From Echinarachnius parma (lineage: Eukaryota > Echinodermata > Echinoidea > Clypeasteroida > Echinarachniidae), in contig JBAMJV010009705.1 in the NCBI GenBank assembly GCA_037951105.1, positions 19,607 through 83,606 on the forward strand: a DNA stretch of 64,000 nucleotides, written 5' to 3'. The notes beneath the pieces were generated by a model. That model was not told the DNA's origin. It saw only the letters and a list, made by a program, of their open reading frames with translations, and searched no databases. Below are positions 50,929 to 61,833 of this stretch, in pieces (position 1 is the first letter of the stretch; each line of letters starts with the position of its first letter). The position numbers were made by a program, and so were the translations under genes.

Positions 50929-51372
50929 TTTGTTATTCCGAAGGTTCGTTATTCCGAACACGCAATTTCGTGTACCTGAGGATTCGTTATTCCGAAAATG
51001 AAATAGGGTTCGTTAATCCAAACATTTGTTGCATTATTCCGAAGGTTCGTTATTCCGAAGGTTCGTTATGTCCGAAAATGAAATCGGGTTCGTTATTCCG
51101 AAGGTACGTTATTCGAACCCATTTTCATTTTCGGATTAACGAACGTTATTTCATTTTCGGAATAACAAACCTTATTTTATTTTCGGAATAACGAACATTC
51201 GGAATAACAAACTTCGGAATAACGAACCTTCGGAATAACGAACCTTCGGAATAACCGAACCTTCGGAATAACGAACCTTCGGAATAACCGAACCTTCGGA
51301 ATAACGAACCTTCGGAATAACGAACCTTCGGAATAACCGAACCTTCGGAATAACGAACCTTTGGAATAACGA
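50929..51372. repeat. Inverted tandem array of a 16-17-bp TTCGTTATTCCGAAGG unit
   Basis: From 50929 to about 51115 the unit runs as GTTATTCCGAAGGTTC, partly interspersed with longer variants. From about 51117 to 51372 the complement (CCTTCGGAATAACGAA) runs head to tail about fourteen times. The whole therefore folds as a very long imperfect hairpin of tandem units. Some right-arm units have an extra C (AACCGAACC), giving alternating 16 and 17 bp. No protein is supported. Confidence 0.9.
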
Positions 51373-51820
51373 GCTGTAACCATAATGATGTGTAAATTGC
51401 CTATACAACTATCGCAACAGTGCATTTTTTAATTAAATGTATACTATTATTGAACAACAATTTAGTAATAACAAGTTTGAAATTGTCCAATTTCATTTTT
51501 TTTCGTTCAAATTCACTTTGCAAGTTGTCAGTGTTGATCATGCATAATAATTACATCAAGCGATGGGATAATGAACTATGAAAATAAAAGACTTTACACA
51601 ATTGTATACTTAGCTAAACCTCCACAAGCTCAAATAAAACAAATAAGGGAATATAATAAAGATTACATTAAACTGTTAAACTTTTCAGAAAACAGTGAAC
51701 AACAAGCAATGTGTTCCTTGTCATCCTGTTTCCGTATGACTTGTGTAAATATGTTTTTGTGTCATGTGTATGAGCGACTGTGTGTCAGTGTGTTTTCCAT
51801 ACGCTTGATATATTCACCAA
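51373..51820. other. Intergenic, nothing recognised
   Basis: AT-rich sequence without a gene or named repeat. Confidence 0.4.
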
Positions 51821-52015
51821 TCGATGATGATGATGATGATGATGATAATGATGATGATGATGATGATGATGATGATAATGATTGTTTATGAATCTGATAA
51901 GGACGGCGACGATGATGTGGCGTTGTGAATGCGAGCAAGGTCACGTGCTCGATCTGATGATGATGATGATGAAAAGGATGGTGATGGTGGTGGTGGTGGT
52001 GATGATGATGATAAT
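51821..52015. repeat. GAT/GGT trinucleotide repeats
   Basis: A GAT run at 51821-51882, and a second mixed GAT/GGT run at 51954-52015. A further GAT-rich stretch lies at 53095-53190. Confidence 0.92.
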
Positions 52016-53040
52016 AATAATGGTATTTTATTCAACAAAAATGTCACATTCGCAGCTAAAAGCTGAATTGCAGCGTCATTTACAACACTATTTACAAACA
52101 TGGAAATAACTCACGATATAAAGAAACGTTGATATATTTATACAATAATTAATGAAATAAATCATAAAATACCTGAATAGTATCACGAATTAGGCATGAA
52201 TACTAACGAAAGACAGTAAATTATATTGTTGTTTTATATATCAATTAATAAATTAAGTGATTACAAAAGTCAATAGGCATCATGTCTAAAAGACTAAATC
52301 TATATTTCCTAATGCAAATTTTATATTTTAAGATCATTATGATTGATATAACAATTACTGGGCTAGTTGAAGATTTACGAAAATTACATAAACTAGCTGC
52401 AATGCATAAAAGTAAGTAAGAATTAATTTGTCAAGGTTGTATACTGCATAAAATATGAATTATTACAGTGGCATGTGCAGCGATATTTACAAACATCAAA
52501 ATAACTTGAAATCTGAATATATATAACAATTAGAGAAAGACATAATAATCACAAATGAATAGCATTACGAATTAGCCTGTGAAAACTAACCAACGACGGT
52601 AAGTAATATTGTTGTTTTATATATCAATACATAAAATGAGTAATAACAAAAGCTAATAATATAATATTAAGGCATCGTGTATTAATTTGATTTTCTAATG
52701 CAAATTTTATAAAGTAAAATTTAAAATCATTATAATTAATGTTTAACACTTACTAAGCAAGCTAAATATTTTTTTAAACAACCAGATAAACTAGCAGCAA
52801 GTCTTGGAAGAATTAATTATCCAAATTGTATGATATGATATATGAATCATAATTTATTGCATTCAATTACTTAACTAACGGCTTCATTCAATTATATGGA
52901 TTATGAATATAATGATATTACCCATAAATTGAAACTCGTACACACAAATGCGAATTCAAATGCATTTGTTTCAGTTCTATTGGAGTGTAAATCGCAATAG
53001 CTTATAATATTCAATACTTATATACTGAAGTCAAAAGTAT
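52016..53040 (-). mobile_element. 3' untranslated end of a non-LTR element
   Basis: The + strand start GGTATTTTATTCAACAAAAA, then CAGCTAAAAGCTGAATTG, resembles the tail of the minus-strand element at 26640 (GGTTTTATTCAAAACTGC, CCCAAAAGCTAAATTG). It continues with two diverged repeat units (CGAATTAG.. then TTGTTGTTTTATATATCAAT at about 52190-52250 and 52570-52630). The reverse transcriptase part is absent, so this is a severely truncated relative. Confidence 0.55.
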
Positions 53041-53507
53041 TAAATGTACAATTATATATTATTACTGTATCTCGCTATAATAACCGATTACTGATCATGA
53101 TGGTGGTAATGATGATCATGATGATGAAAATGGTAATGATGAATATGATGATGATACTGATGATGATAATGATGATAATGACGGCGACGACGAAGTGGCA
53201 AACAAAGTGGCGAACAAATGAAAACATTTATAAATTAGGAATACGCCTCTAGTCAGTGTGCCTTCGCTACGTGTACGCCACTTCCCCCACACCTCAGGTA
53301 AATAAAGGTATTACATGTATTTAAAGAAAAGTGTCTGGTCGAAATTAATTCATGCCGCTAAGTCATTGAATACTTTTAGTTATCATTTACCGTTGTATGA
53401 TTAGTGGAATCTTGAATTCATGTCAGACGCGTTATACATTCAGAAAGAGGGCGATTTCCCGGCCACAAATGTTTTGTTTACGTTGAAAATGGACAAATGA
53501 ATGTGAA
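53041..53507. other. Intergenic with GAT repeats
   Basis: GAT/AAT triplets at 53095-53190. The 8-bp target duplication AATGTGAA of the next element is at 53500-53507. No gene is seen. Confidence 0.5.
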
Positions 53508-54627
53508 CAGGGGCGTCGATCCTGGGGGGGCAGGGGGGCGGTCGCCCCCCCAATGAAAATATTGGGGGGGCGAACATATCATTTCGCCCCCCCAATAATT
53601 CCGAAAATGAGGACGAAAAAAATCGAGTGATATAATGCCAAAGAGGGGAAAGACACATTTATCAATAATTAATCTTCAAAATAGCCGTTTTATAGTTTGA
53701 AAAGGACTGTAAATCTCTTTTTAGCCGCGCGCTTCGCACGCATACAGTTTCTCATATTGCAAGTTTCATTTTGGTTGCGGGAACTCACCCTTCGAAATGT
53801 GTTGGGCAGTGTAATTTCTCAAACGCACACCTCAAACGAAGTTTATTAAACCCTCATCCATGTATATAGATAGCACACCGTCACAGAAAATAAAATAATC
53901 TGAAATATATCTTTCAGTCAATTCGGTCCATATGCGCTGAACGCAAATCAAATTGGAATATCATATCCCCCCACATTTGAAAGTGGAGGAGATTGTCCCC
54001 CTCCCTTTGTCATTATGTATGTTTGGTTCCATACTTATATACTTCATATTACGTGAAATTTCTGTCTCAGGTGTGCACCAAATCGCACAATTTCACGCCC
54101 AAAAATAAAAAAGCTCCCTACTGTGGGAGGGGGACACCCCCTCCCACACCCTCCCCCGCTCGGTCGCTTCGCTTCCTCGCAATGTCTCTCCTCCACTTTT
54201 GAGAAGTTGTTGACGCCCTTACTTAGTTTCATGGGAGCCCAATGCCCTAGACTATATCGATGGCTCTATAGTATACAGGATCACGTGGATCCATCTCTTG
54301 CAAGGCTCAATCTTTTCCTCGCTATGCCCTTTAAAAATACGTTACGAGTAGGTTCACTATTTTATACAATTTTAACACCCGTGATAGGAGTTGCAAATGT
54401 CTGAAATCTAAAAGCTTCCGGGGGCTCCGCCCCCTGGACCCCCATTATTGTTCCCAAATGTGGGTGCCCCCAAAGTCAGGTCTTCGAGCCATCAAGACAC
54501 TTTCAATGAGCGCATAATAAAACTTCCGGGCATGCCAATGTGGGGCTTTTAGCTCTCTCAGTGGTCACTCTGGAATTTTGTTTTCAAATTTCGCCCCCCC
54601 AATCGCAAAAACGGATCGACGCCCCTG
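53508..54627. mobile_element. Non-autonomous hAT-like element
   Basis: The ends CAGGGGCGTCGATCC and GGATCGACGCCCCTG are inverted. An 8-bp direct duplication, AATGTGAA, flanks the element (53500-53507 and 54628-54635). Eight-base duplications with CAGGG-type ends are the hallmark of the hAT superfamily. The C/G-homopolymer-rich sub-terminal parts (CGCCCCCCCAAT) are also inverted between the ends. The 1120-bp interior encodes no transposase that I can recognise. Confidence 0.85.
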
Positions 54628-54903
54628 AATGTGAAACTCAACATTGTGTCACTATTGTATTGGCTTGCTCTAACGAGAACGGAAAATACATAAACCTAAC
54701 CGATATTGTTGAGCTTGGTGTTATTTTGTTCTCGGTTAAAGATTATATATCAAATGAAACTACTAAAACTAGTCGTTTTGTTACCATGTTATGTGAAATG
54801 TACGCCATTCTTTTTTTCTGGGCCACCCTGTATTATCACGCGCTATTATAAATTTAAAAAAAGTAATACAAACGCCTGATGAGTCAAGACTAGCTGAACG
54901 AAC
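54628..54903. other. MRPL15 upstream region
   Basis: The only DNA between the hAT-like element and the MRPL15 start codon. It includes a lone CCACCCTGTA end at about 54824, as in the foldback element at 17254. The promoter probably lies here, but no TATA-like or other box is clear enough to mark. Confidence 0.45.
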
Positions 54904-57900
54904 ATGGCGAAATATGGCACAGGCCGAGCGCTGGAAATCGTACGAAGTATGCCTCGAGTTGCCTTGAATAACTTGAAAGACAACCCCGGGGCCAAGACTA
55001 AGGTAATTTTAATTGATTTTCCATTTTAATTGCAGCTGCATGCTTAAAATACGATATAATTACCGTTTGTTTCTGATAAAAGACGATAGCACGTTTTGAT
55101 AACGGTCCCACTCGCTGGAATTCGTGTGGGCCGATGTATTGACTAGTATTGTATAACCTAACCAGGCGCCGTACGTAGTACGGCGCCTGGCATACTGAGG
55201 TGTGTATACCGTGATGGTAACACTTGATAGGCTTTAACGGCAAACACACTTATAAAAAAAATATATATATCATACTTTAAATAACATATCTCGGTTCATA
55301 CTTACGAATTATGTTATGCATGGACATCAATGATCCAAATTGCAAAACGTCTGATGCTCCATTCGTTTGATTTATCCTGAAATTTACTATAAAACTGGCA
55401 AGATTACAGAAGTGACGAAAATGGTATCCGAATTTGTTCGCTGCAAGCAATATCAGGTGATCAAAAACTTGTCGGCAATGCACCCCCTGTACCCGATCAA
55501 CCGATCGCCCCGCGCATGCGCTATGCATTGCCGACGAGTTTTCGGTCACCTGACATTGCATGCAGCGAACAAAGACGAAGGAAATAATAGTCATCATCAT
55601 CATCATCATCAATTTGAGCTAAGTTATCATTCTTTTGCAACAATTTAAATAGCAAGCAAGGTAGGTTGAATGTTTAATTAATGTCTAGAACTAAAAAAAA
55701 AATAATAATAATAGATGGAAAGTTCTTGAAACCACCCGTCGGCAAATTTCCTACAAAATTTTTAACGTTTCGTCTTCACAGCGCCGTCCTACGGACGGCG
55801 CTGATCACAGTTAAGTATTGTACTGAATCGTCACTCGCTCGAATTCGTGTAGATCGACAAATCTATCATTTTCATGGCATCGTTTACATTTATCGACTGT
55901 ACTGCTGAATACATCATCATAGACCGTGCATATCGCTCAGGAAAAAAAAAAAAATTATTTTGGGGGCTCCATTTCTAATTTTATGAAAGTTTTCGGGGGA
56001 TACTTTTCCAACTTTTGCCTAGTTCATGTAGTTTGGGGGGCTAATTTTATAATTTCTCTTTTTTTCGAATTTCAGGGGCTGCTATCTATTTCTAATGCTG
56101 TAAGTGATCATCTGATTGGCATTCGATCCAAACAGAAAATCCAAAAAAAAATCCCCAAAATCAAAATTTCGGGGGCTCTTTTGGGCATTTCGGGGGCGAA
56201 TTCGAATTTGCCTGCTGCCCCCGTATATTTTTTCCCCTGATATCGCTGTATACACTGCGATGGTGTAAACATACAGTGGTACGGTCGATCGTACACACGC
56301 AGCGAACAGAGATTTGAAAATCGCGCAGCAGACGGATGAAACTCCGACAACAAATAGCCTGAACGGAACTTAGTGGTGATAGAATCTGGATCTAGATCTG
56401 GATGTGATACAGTGCAGGACCGCAATGAATCGGCTAGTGTAGTGCACCGGTTAAGGAGAGGGCACTGGTTGATTTAGTTGAAATGTAGGTGGCTCTGGTT
56501 GGATCTTATTTCTAAACAACTCTCTTGAATTGCCTTTATACTTTTTATAGTCCATTGAAGGATTATCGGAGAGGGAGGTGCGCGTGCCAGCGTGGAGGCA
56601 GTATGAGTGGAAACACTTCTACTAAAGTAAATGGTCCAATCAGTTGGACCATTTACATGCAATATACGCTAATACGTGGAGATAAGTATACCGCCCATTC
56701 GTACACTGTACCGTTCAACAGTTGAACGCTGTGTTTTAGGACGCATCGGTAAGGAAAACGGACGGGAAATAATCATTTTTTTTCTACATTTTGCGGTCTT
56801 CAAAACAACAGAGTCGGTAATTATTATCAAAGTATATGAATTGTGGATCACATAAACAAAATTTGTTTTGCATTTGCTGGTAAATGGAGGGAGAAATCAG
56901 CCGACAAAAAATGTTTTTGCGTTGGATAGTCCAGCAGGCGGAAGAGGTTGATCTCCGCACAACGATATACCTATGTGTGAGTGGAAAGGGAGTGGCTTTG
57001 AGTATAAAAACATGGTGCCAAACTATGAGCCATACTAAAGATAAACTTGTGAGTTTGACTGGAGATTCTTCGCCAAGTTTAAAATTGCAATATCTAATAT
57101 TTTCTCTTCATTTGTCTCAATGCCAGTGCAGGAGTATAGGACAGGAAGGGTCCAGCATGGTTGCCATATGAGTGGACAGGGAGGGGCTTTGAGTATCAAG
57201 ACGTGATGCTAAACTATGAGCTTTACCACAAAGGGAGTTTTTTGATTGGCAAAGTTACATTAAATTTAAAATTAAATATAAAATATTCTTCCTTCATTCA
57301 TCTTTATCTCATTGGCATTGCAGGTATATCAGACAGGAAAGGGCAGTATTGTTGCCATCTGATTGGTCGGGGCGGGGCTTTGAGTATCAAGACATGATGC
57401 TTAACTATGAGCTTTTCCAAGAAAAGCTATGAGTTTTTTTTTACTGGTAATGTTATATTAAATTGAACATTTTTACCTCATTCATCTTTATCTCATTGCA
57501 GACCTTTACATCAGACAGGAAAGGGCCAGCATGGTTGCCATATGAGTGGGCAGGGAGTGACTTTGTCTGAGTATCAAGACATGATGCTAAACTATGAGCT
57601 TTACCAAAAACCGCTTGCGAGTTTTGACTCTTGACTAGAGGTGTTGCATACAAAATCTTACATACTTCATTTGTCTTTATGCCATTGCAGGATTATCGGA
57701 GTGGGGGGGGGGGGGGGGGGGGGGGGGGGCACGCATTGAGGTGGCATTCTGAGTTGAAACTTACTTTCTAATCTGTGAATCTAATGTGAATCTTGCTTAC
57801 TGAATGTTTGGCTGCCCACTCATAATGCATGTCCCATCACAATCACAAATGTTAAGTCTATAATTTAAAACTCAAGAGTCAGAGAATTTATTAACATGTT

Positions 57901-60557
57901 TCCTTCATTTGTCGTTATACCTTTTTGTAGGATTATCGGAGGGGGCAGGTCAAGGTCAAACACGGAGGTGGTATGTGTTCTTTTCATAAATGTTAAACTT
58001 GCTTTCTAATCTGTGAATATAATGTGAATCAAATCCAGATTATTTGGCTGCATTCCCCATCACAGACAAAGATGCTTAGTATAAATGTGAGATCTCGGAG
58101 TCAGAGAATCTAATATTTTCCCTTTATTTGTCTCTATACCATTGCAGGATAATCGGAGGGGGCGGGGGTGACCATGGAGGTGGTAGTAGTGGGCGGGGCA
58201 AGAGCGGGCAGGGGATGAGAGGAACCAAACCAAGGATTGGATTCGAGGGCGGTCAGACGCCCTTCTACCTCCGGATCCCCAAGTACCCTTACTACAAGGA
58301 CCATCAGTAAGTACTGCTGTCACTAAAATGCATGTGGGTTAAGGCCCGGTCACATATCACTGGAAAGCGTAAACGGATGCCGATCAATTTGTTTGTCTCC
58401 GTTGGTACGCGTTTCTTGTCCATTCCTTGTCAGGCGATGTACATTGTTCTATTCGGTGGAATGTTTAGTGCATAAAGCAATGGAGACGACTTTCACCACC
58501 GGATGATTTGATTTTTAAAATGTTCTATTTGTCAGGCATCCGTTTATGCTATCCGTTGATGTGACCGGTCCTTTAGTTGTTTTAGCACCCCCAATTTTTT
58601 TTTTTATAAAGAGTCCCCAGTTCAATTTTGAACAGAGTTCTATGTAAAACAAACATTCAAAGTGACATTTTAAAGTATTAAAAAAATAGCTTGAAAAGTA
58701 ATCCCAAATTCAGAGCTTCACAACAACTTGTCTGTTAGAGTTCTGTATTTGTTTTCTGATACAAATCGGACATTAACTGATGCCAAAATTACAAGTAAGA
58801 ACATGTGACCTGTCTACTATTTTAAAAAACTTGCGGTTTATTGAGCAAAACTACAACTTGGGATGAGTGTAACACATGAAAGAATAGACAAATTTCTTAA
58901 TTCTGTTTTGCCTGATTGGTCCACTAACGTTTTAATTTTATGAAATTTTACAGGCCCAACATCAACTTTTATTTGTCCTCTGGTCATAGCTTTCTAATAA
59001 TGTTGGTTGTAACTTTTACAAAATTAAGAATTAATGTAGTGTCAATTGTCAAATATGATGACCATGGCCCCGTTGCTGAAAGAGATACAATCGATAAGAC
59101 AGAAAATGTGCACGTTTTGAGCAATCAGATTTGCGCATTAAGATCCCATGATCTGACTTACAATTGTAACTTACAATCGATTGTATCTCTTTCTGCAACT
59201 GGGCCAAGGTTCAAAATAAGACTTAATTCCAGAGGATTAATAGTTATTTTATTTTAAGAAACTTTTTTTGTCTCAGTCTTCCCTAGTCTACGTCGGCAGT
59301 ACTTACCCATCCCTCTGACCAAATTACAGCATCTCATCGACATGGGGCGCATCGATCCTGACCAGCCCATCAACATCATCGATGTCCTTCATGAGACTTA
59401 GTTCCAAATAATCAATGGTCAATTTTATTGCATGAAACTATTTTCTTCTCTATCCCACTCAGTCTACGTCGGCAGTACATACCAATCACTCTGACCAAAC
59501 TTCAACATCTTATCGACATGGGTCGCATCGATCCGGACCAGCCCATCGACGTTACATCATTCGTCAATGCAGGCGCGGTCGAGATTGACATCAAGTCCAA
59601 GCACTATGGCATCAACTTGGTGGGAGAGGTGAGGTTTAGACCATTTATTCAGCATTTTCTACCAAGGCGTGCCCAAGACTAAGTATGCTAATGACAAAAA
59701 GAGCTGATGCTTTATGCAATTTGTTTAGGGCATTGCCAAGTCCTAAGCACGCTTTGGTAAAAAATTCCCATTTATTTTACATTTTTTTCAATAGGAATTA
59801 AATTTTTTATTAGACATCATTTATTGAAATGGCCAATTTCGGTATTTCTTTGTTATTTGACATGTTATAAAATCAGGTGTTTCTTTTCAATACAGGTAAT
59901 TGATTTGTATGCACCTCAAATGGACAACAAGTTTATGACTGCTGCAAGAGAGCATTTTGGGGGCATAAATTCTTGTGATGATTGTTCATCCACCGTCTTC
60001 AGTTCTGAAGACTCTTGCAGATTCTACAGATTCTTGCTAATTTTGTTCTTATGTAAACATTGCTTACTAACAAAATGTATCTTGTTCCAACACAGGGAAT
60101 AGACTCGTTCGCAGCCCAAATCAACATTGAAGTACAACACATATCCGAGGTTGCGATTGCGGCGATAGAGCGTTGCGGGGGCGTTGCCATGACTGGGTTC
60201 TACGATCCGCTCAGCCTTGATGCCCTTGCCTACCCTCTGCAGTTCTTTCGTCAGGGGAAACCCATCCCGAGGCGTGCTCTCCCTCCGAAAGACCTCGTTG
60301 ACTACTACACTGACGCAACAAGCCGTGGCTACCTCGCTGACCCTGACAAGGTCCGCAAAGCGCGTGCTGAGCTCGCGCAAAAGTTTGGATACCCTCTGCC
60401 AGATCTCAGCGGTGACACAAAGAAGGAGCTGCTACGAGCGAGGAAAGATCCGCGGCAGGTTTTCTTTGGGCTTCAGCCCGGTTGGTTTGTGAATCTGTCG
60501 GACAGGACTGTTTTGAAGCCTGCGGATGAAGAACTGCAAGAATACTACAAGTCGTAG
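54904..60557 (+). CDS. MRPL15: Mitochondrial ribosomal protein uL15m (MRPL15)
   Basis: Four exons: 54904-55002, 58148-58306, 59463-59628 and 60096-60557. Exon 1 encodes the N-terminus ending [13 protein letters not shown]. Exon 2 has the glycine- and basic-rich uL15 loop and [20 protein letters not shown]. Exon 3 has [20 protein letters not shown]. Exon 4 has [32 protein letters not shown], and ends near [11 protein letters not shown]. The length of about 294 residues equals that of animal uL15m proteins. The protein is part of the mitochondrial large ribosomal subunit. Exon 1 ends in phase 0 and exon 2 must end in phase 2. Exon 2 as written is one base too long for this, probably in its G run near 58157-58168. 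If that is real the gene is frameshifted; if not, it is an assembly or indel error. Intron 1 contains an array of exon-2-boundary copies. Confidence 0.9.
55162..55190. repeat. Perfect GC-rich hairpin
   Basis: CCAGGCGCCGTAC and GTACGGCGCCTGG flank three bases, a perfect 13-bp stem. A related stem CAGCGCCGTCC/GGACGGCGCTG lies at 55779-55803. Each is flanked by ACTCGCT[CG]GAATTCGTGT-type sequence, so the two are diverged copies of one element in MRPL15 intron 1. Confidence 0.8.
55431..55573. repeat. Imperfect hairpin with about 50-bp arms
   Basis: The arms 55431-55482 and 55524-55573 are inverted copies. TTTGTTCGCTGCA pairs with TGCAGCGAACAAA and CTTGTCGGCAATGCA with TGCATTGCCGACGAG, leaving a loop of about 40 bases. 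It is probably a short foldback element; a small-RNA precursor is possible but not shown. Confidence 0.75.
55779..55803. repeat. GC-rich hairpin, second copy
   Basis: CAGCGCCGTCC and GGACGGCGCTG around three bases. It is related to the hairpin at 55162-55190 by flanking sequence in the opposite order. Confidence 0.7.
56518..58147 (+). repeat. Tandem array of diverged MRPL15 exon-2 boundary copies
   Basis: Splice-acceptor-like sequences (TTTATCTCATTGCAG type) followed by a short stretch like the start of exon 2 recur in front of the real exon. The best copies are GATTATCGGAG at about 56563, 57691 and 57931; the real one, GATAATCGGAG, is at 58148. Between them, four to five units of about 180 bp (GAGTATCAAGACATGATGCT, ACTATGAGCTTT, then GCAGG..AGACAGGAAAGGG at 57127, 57323 and 57499) have diverged further. 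Unit lengths change from about 180 to 217-250 bp. A poly-G tract sits in the copy at 57695-57730. Confidence 0.75.
59066..59205. mobile_element. Palindromic MITE family C, copy 3
   Basis: Begins GGCCCCGTTGCTGAAAGAGA and ends TCTCTTTCTGCAACTGGGCC. It lies in MRPL15 intron 2, about 80 bp before the partial exon copy. The arms have ACAATCGAT and ATCGATTGT. Confidence 0.8.
59287..59376 (+). pseudogene. Truncated tandem copy of MRPL15 exon 3
   Basis: TCTACGTCGGCAGTACTTAC and the following 65 bases closely match the start of the real exon 3 at 59463 (..CTGACCAAA, CATCGACATGGG, GACCAGCCCATC). The product would read [19 protein letters not shown]. The match ends after QPIN and a stop (TAG) follows. 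An acceptor-like CTCAG lies a few bases upstream, but splicing there gives an early stop. The second half of the exon was not copied. Confidence 0.85.
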
Positions 60558-61830
60558 CTGAAGCTATTTATCATTTTATTTGTCGATGGCAGCTATTTTT
60601 TGCATCAAGGATCACTAAAGTTGAGTCCAAATCTGGGGTAGCTGGGGTAAACCTCACCTGGATAGCCTGTCGCACTTGGAACCCTGGGGGCGAGAGCTCG
60701 ATCCTGACTTAGGACCAGCCCTAGTTCCACTGGTCTCTCGATATATGCTTCGGTAATCCTTTACTGTTGAATGAGTTAGGGAGGTATTTTTGCTCTGCTA
60801 CATTCTTTTGAATTTTATGTCATTCTAGTATATTGACATCAATGAGTTAGAGCCAATGATGCTTATTACCATGGTAAATGTCCCTGGTGCGTAATCAAGC
60901 CCCTAGGCCCAGGTGTGTGATTCTTGTGAGACTAAAGCGGAGTCCATGCCTCTGCCAGCAAGTGGCCTCTTGAGTTGACCTCCAATCTGTTGATATATCA
61001 TTCTTATCTTAGATTGAGGTGTATGTGACAATAATAATTGTTGATTAAAAAAATACCTAGGAATATTTGATATCAGGTAAAATCAAGGGATTATATTTGT
61101 ATTACATAATTAACTTCCTTCATAATGTTTGAACAAATGTCAACTTGCAACTGCTGTTTTCTGTGAAGTGAAGGTATCAAGAAATTATGCTACAGTAATA
61201 TTCGAATGTCTCTTACATGGTTTTACTTCCAAATGGATTTGGAATTTTGGGTTAATAACAAGATCCAGTATTAAAGAAGTGGGATGCATATCTTCGGTTG
61301 AGAAAGAGAAGGGCGTAGAGTAGCTTTTTGTACTTTGGAGATGATCAGTATTTTGAAATTTTGGGAGACTTGTAGATCTCCAATCCAGCCTTTTAAAATT
61401 GTTGATGCAAATTTATAAATTATAATTATTTTCTGAAAATTTCATATAGAGGGCTCCTACCGACAATATGGAATGCAGAACTCAATTTAGCCGAAAACCT
61501 GCTTAACGCCCCTCTCACTCTCACCCAACCATATTCAAATGGAATAAATCAGAAAGAATGCACCTATTTTGTATTTAATTATTCTATCAAGAAACCAACC
61601 TTGGAGCATAAATTCAGAATTAAACAAGATTTTCTTTTCATATTGATAGATATTTTTGAGAGGAAATATAATTTCACAGGTTGAGTAAAAAATAAATAGG
61701 AGCTTCTGTATATATTGATATGAACCTTGTATGTCTATGGTAAAGTCATTGAGTCAACACCCATTTCTGTGCGTTTCGGCCTGCAGCAATATATGCTCTC
61801 GTAAGCTGCTCTCAACTCAGGAGTATATAA
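60558..61830. other. MRPL15 3' flank, intergenic
   Basis: Begins with the 3' untranslated region. No other gene is recognised. Confidence 0.45.
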
Positions 61831-61833
61831 TGT

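Larger units (their letters stand above)
55191..56517. other. MRPL15 intron 1, 5' part: hairpins and repeat remnants
   Basis: Contains the hairpins at 55431-55573 and 55779-55803. A stretch with GGGGGCT words (55960-56220) looks like a degraded transposable element end. No exon is seen. Confidence 0.4.

Noticed and set aside
50929-51372. A CRISPR-like array of palindromic repeats
   Set aside because: The 16-17-bp units have no spacers and are inverted between halves. Eukaryotic context.
51172-51425. Frames with repeated RRFVIPKV-type peptides
   Set aside because: Translation of the 16-17-bp tandem array in three frames. There is no start context, splice support or domain.
59879-60095. An additional MRPL15 exon beginning [11 protein letters not shown]
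   Set aside because: An acceptor-like site is present, but the frame would insert residues between exons 3 and 4, which already join in phase 0 and match the family without a gap.
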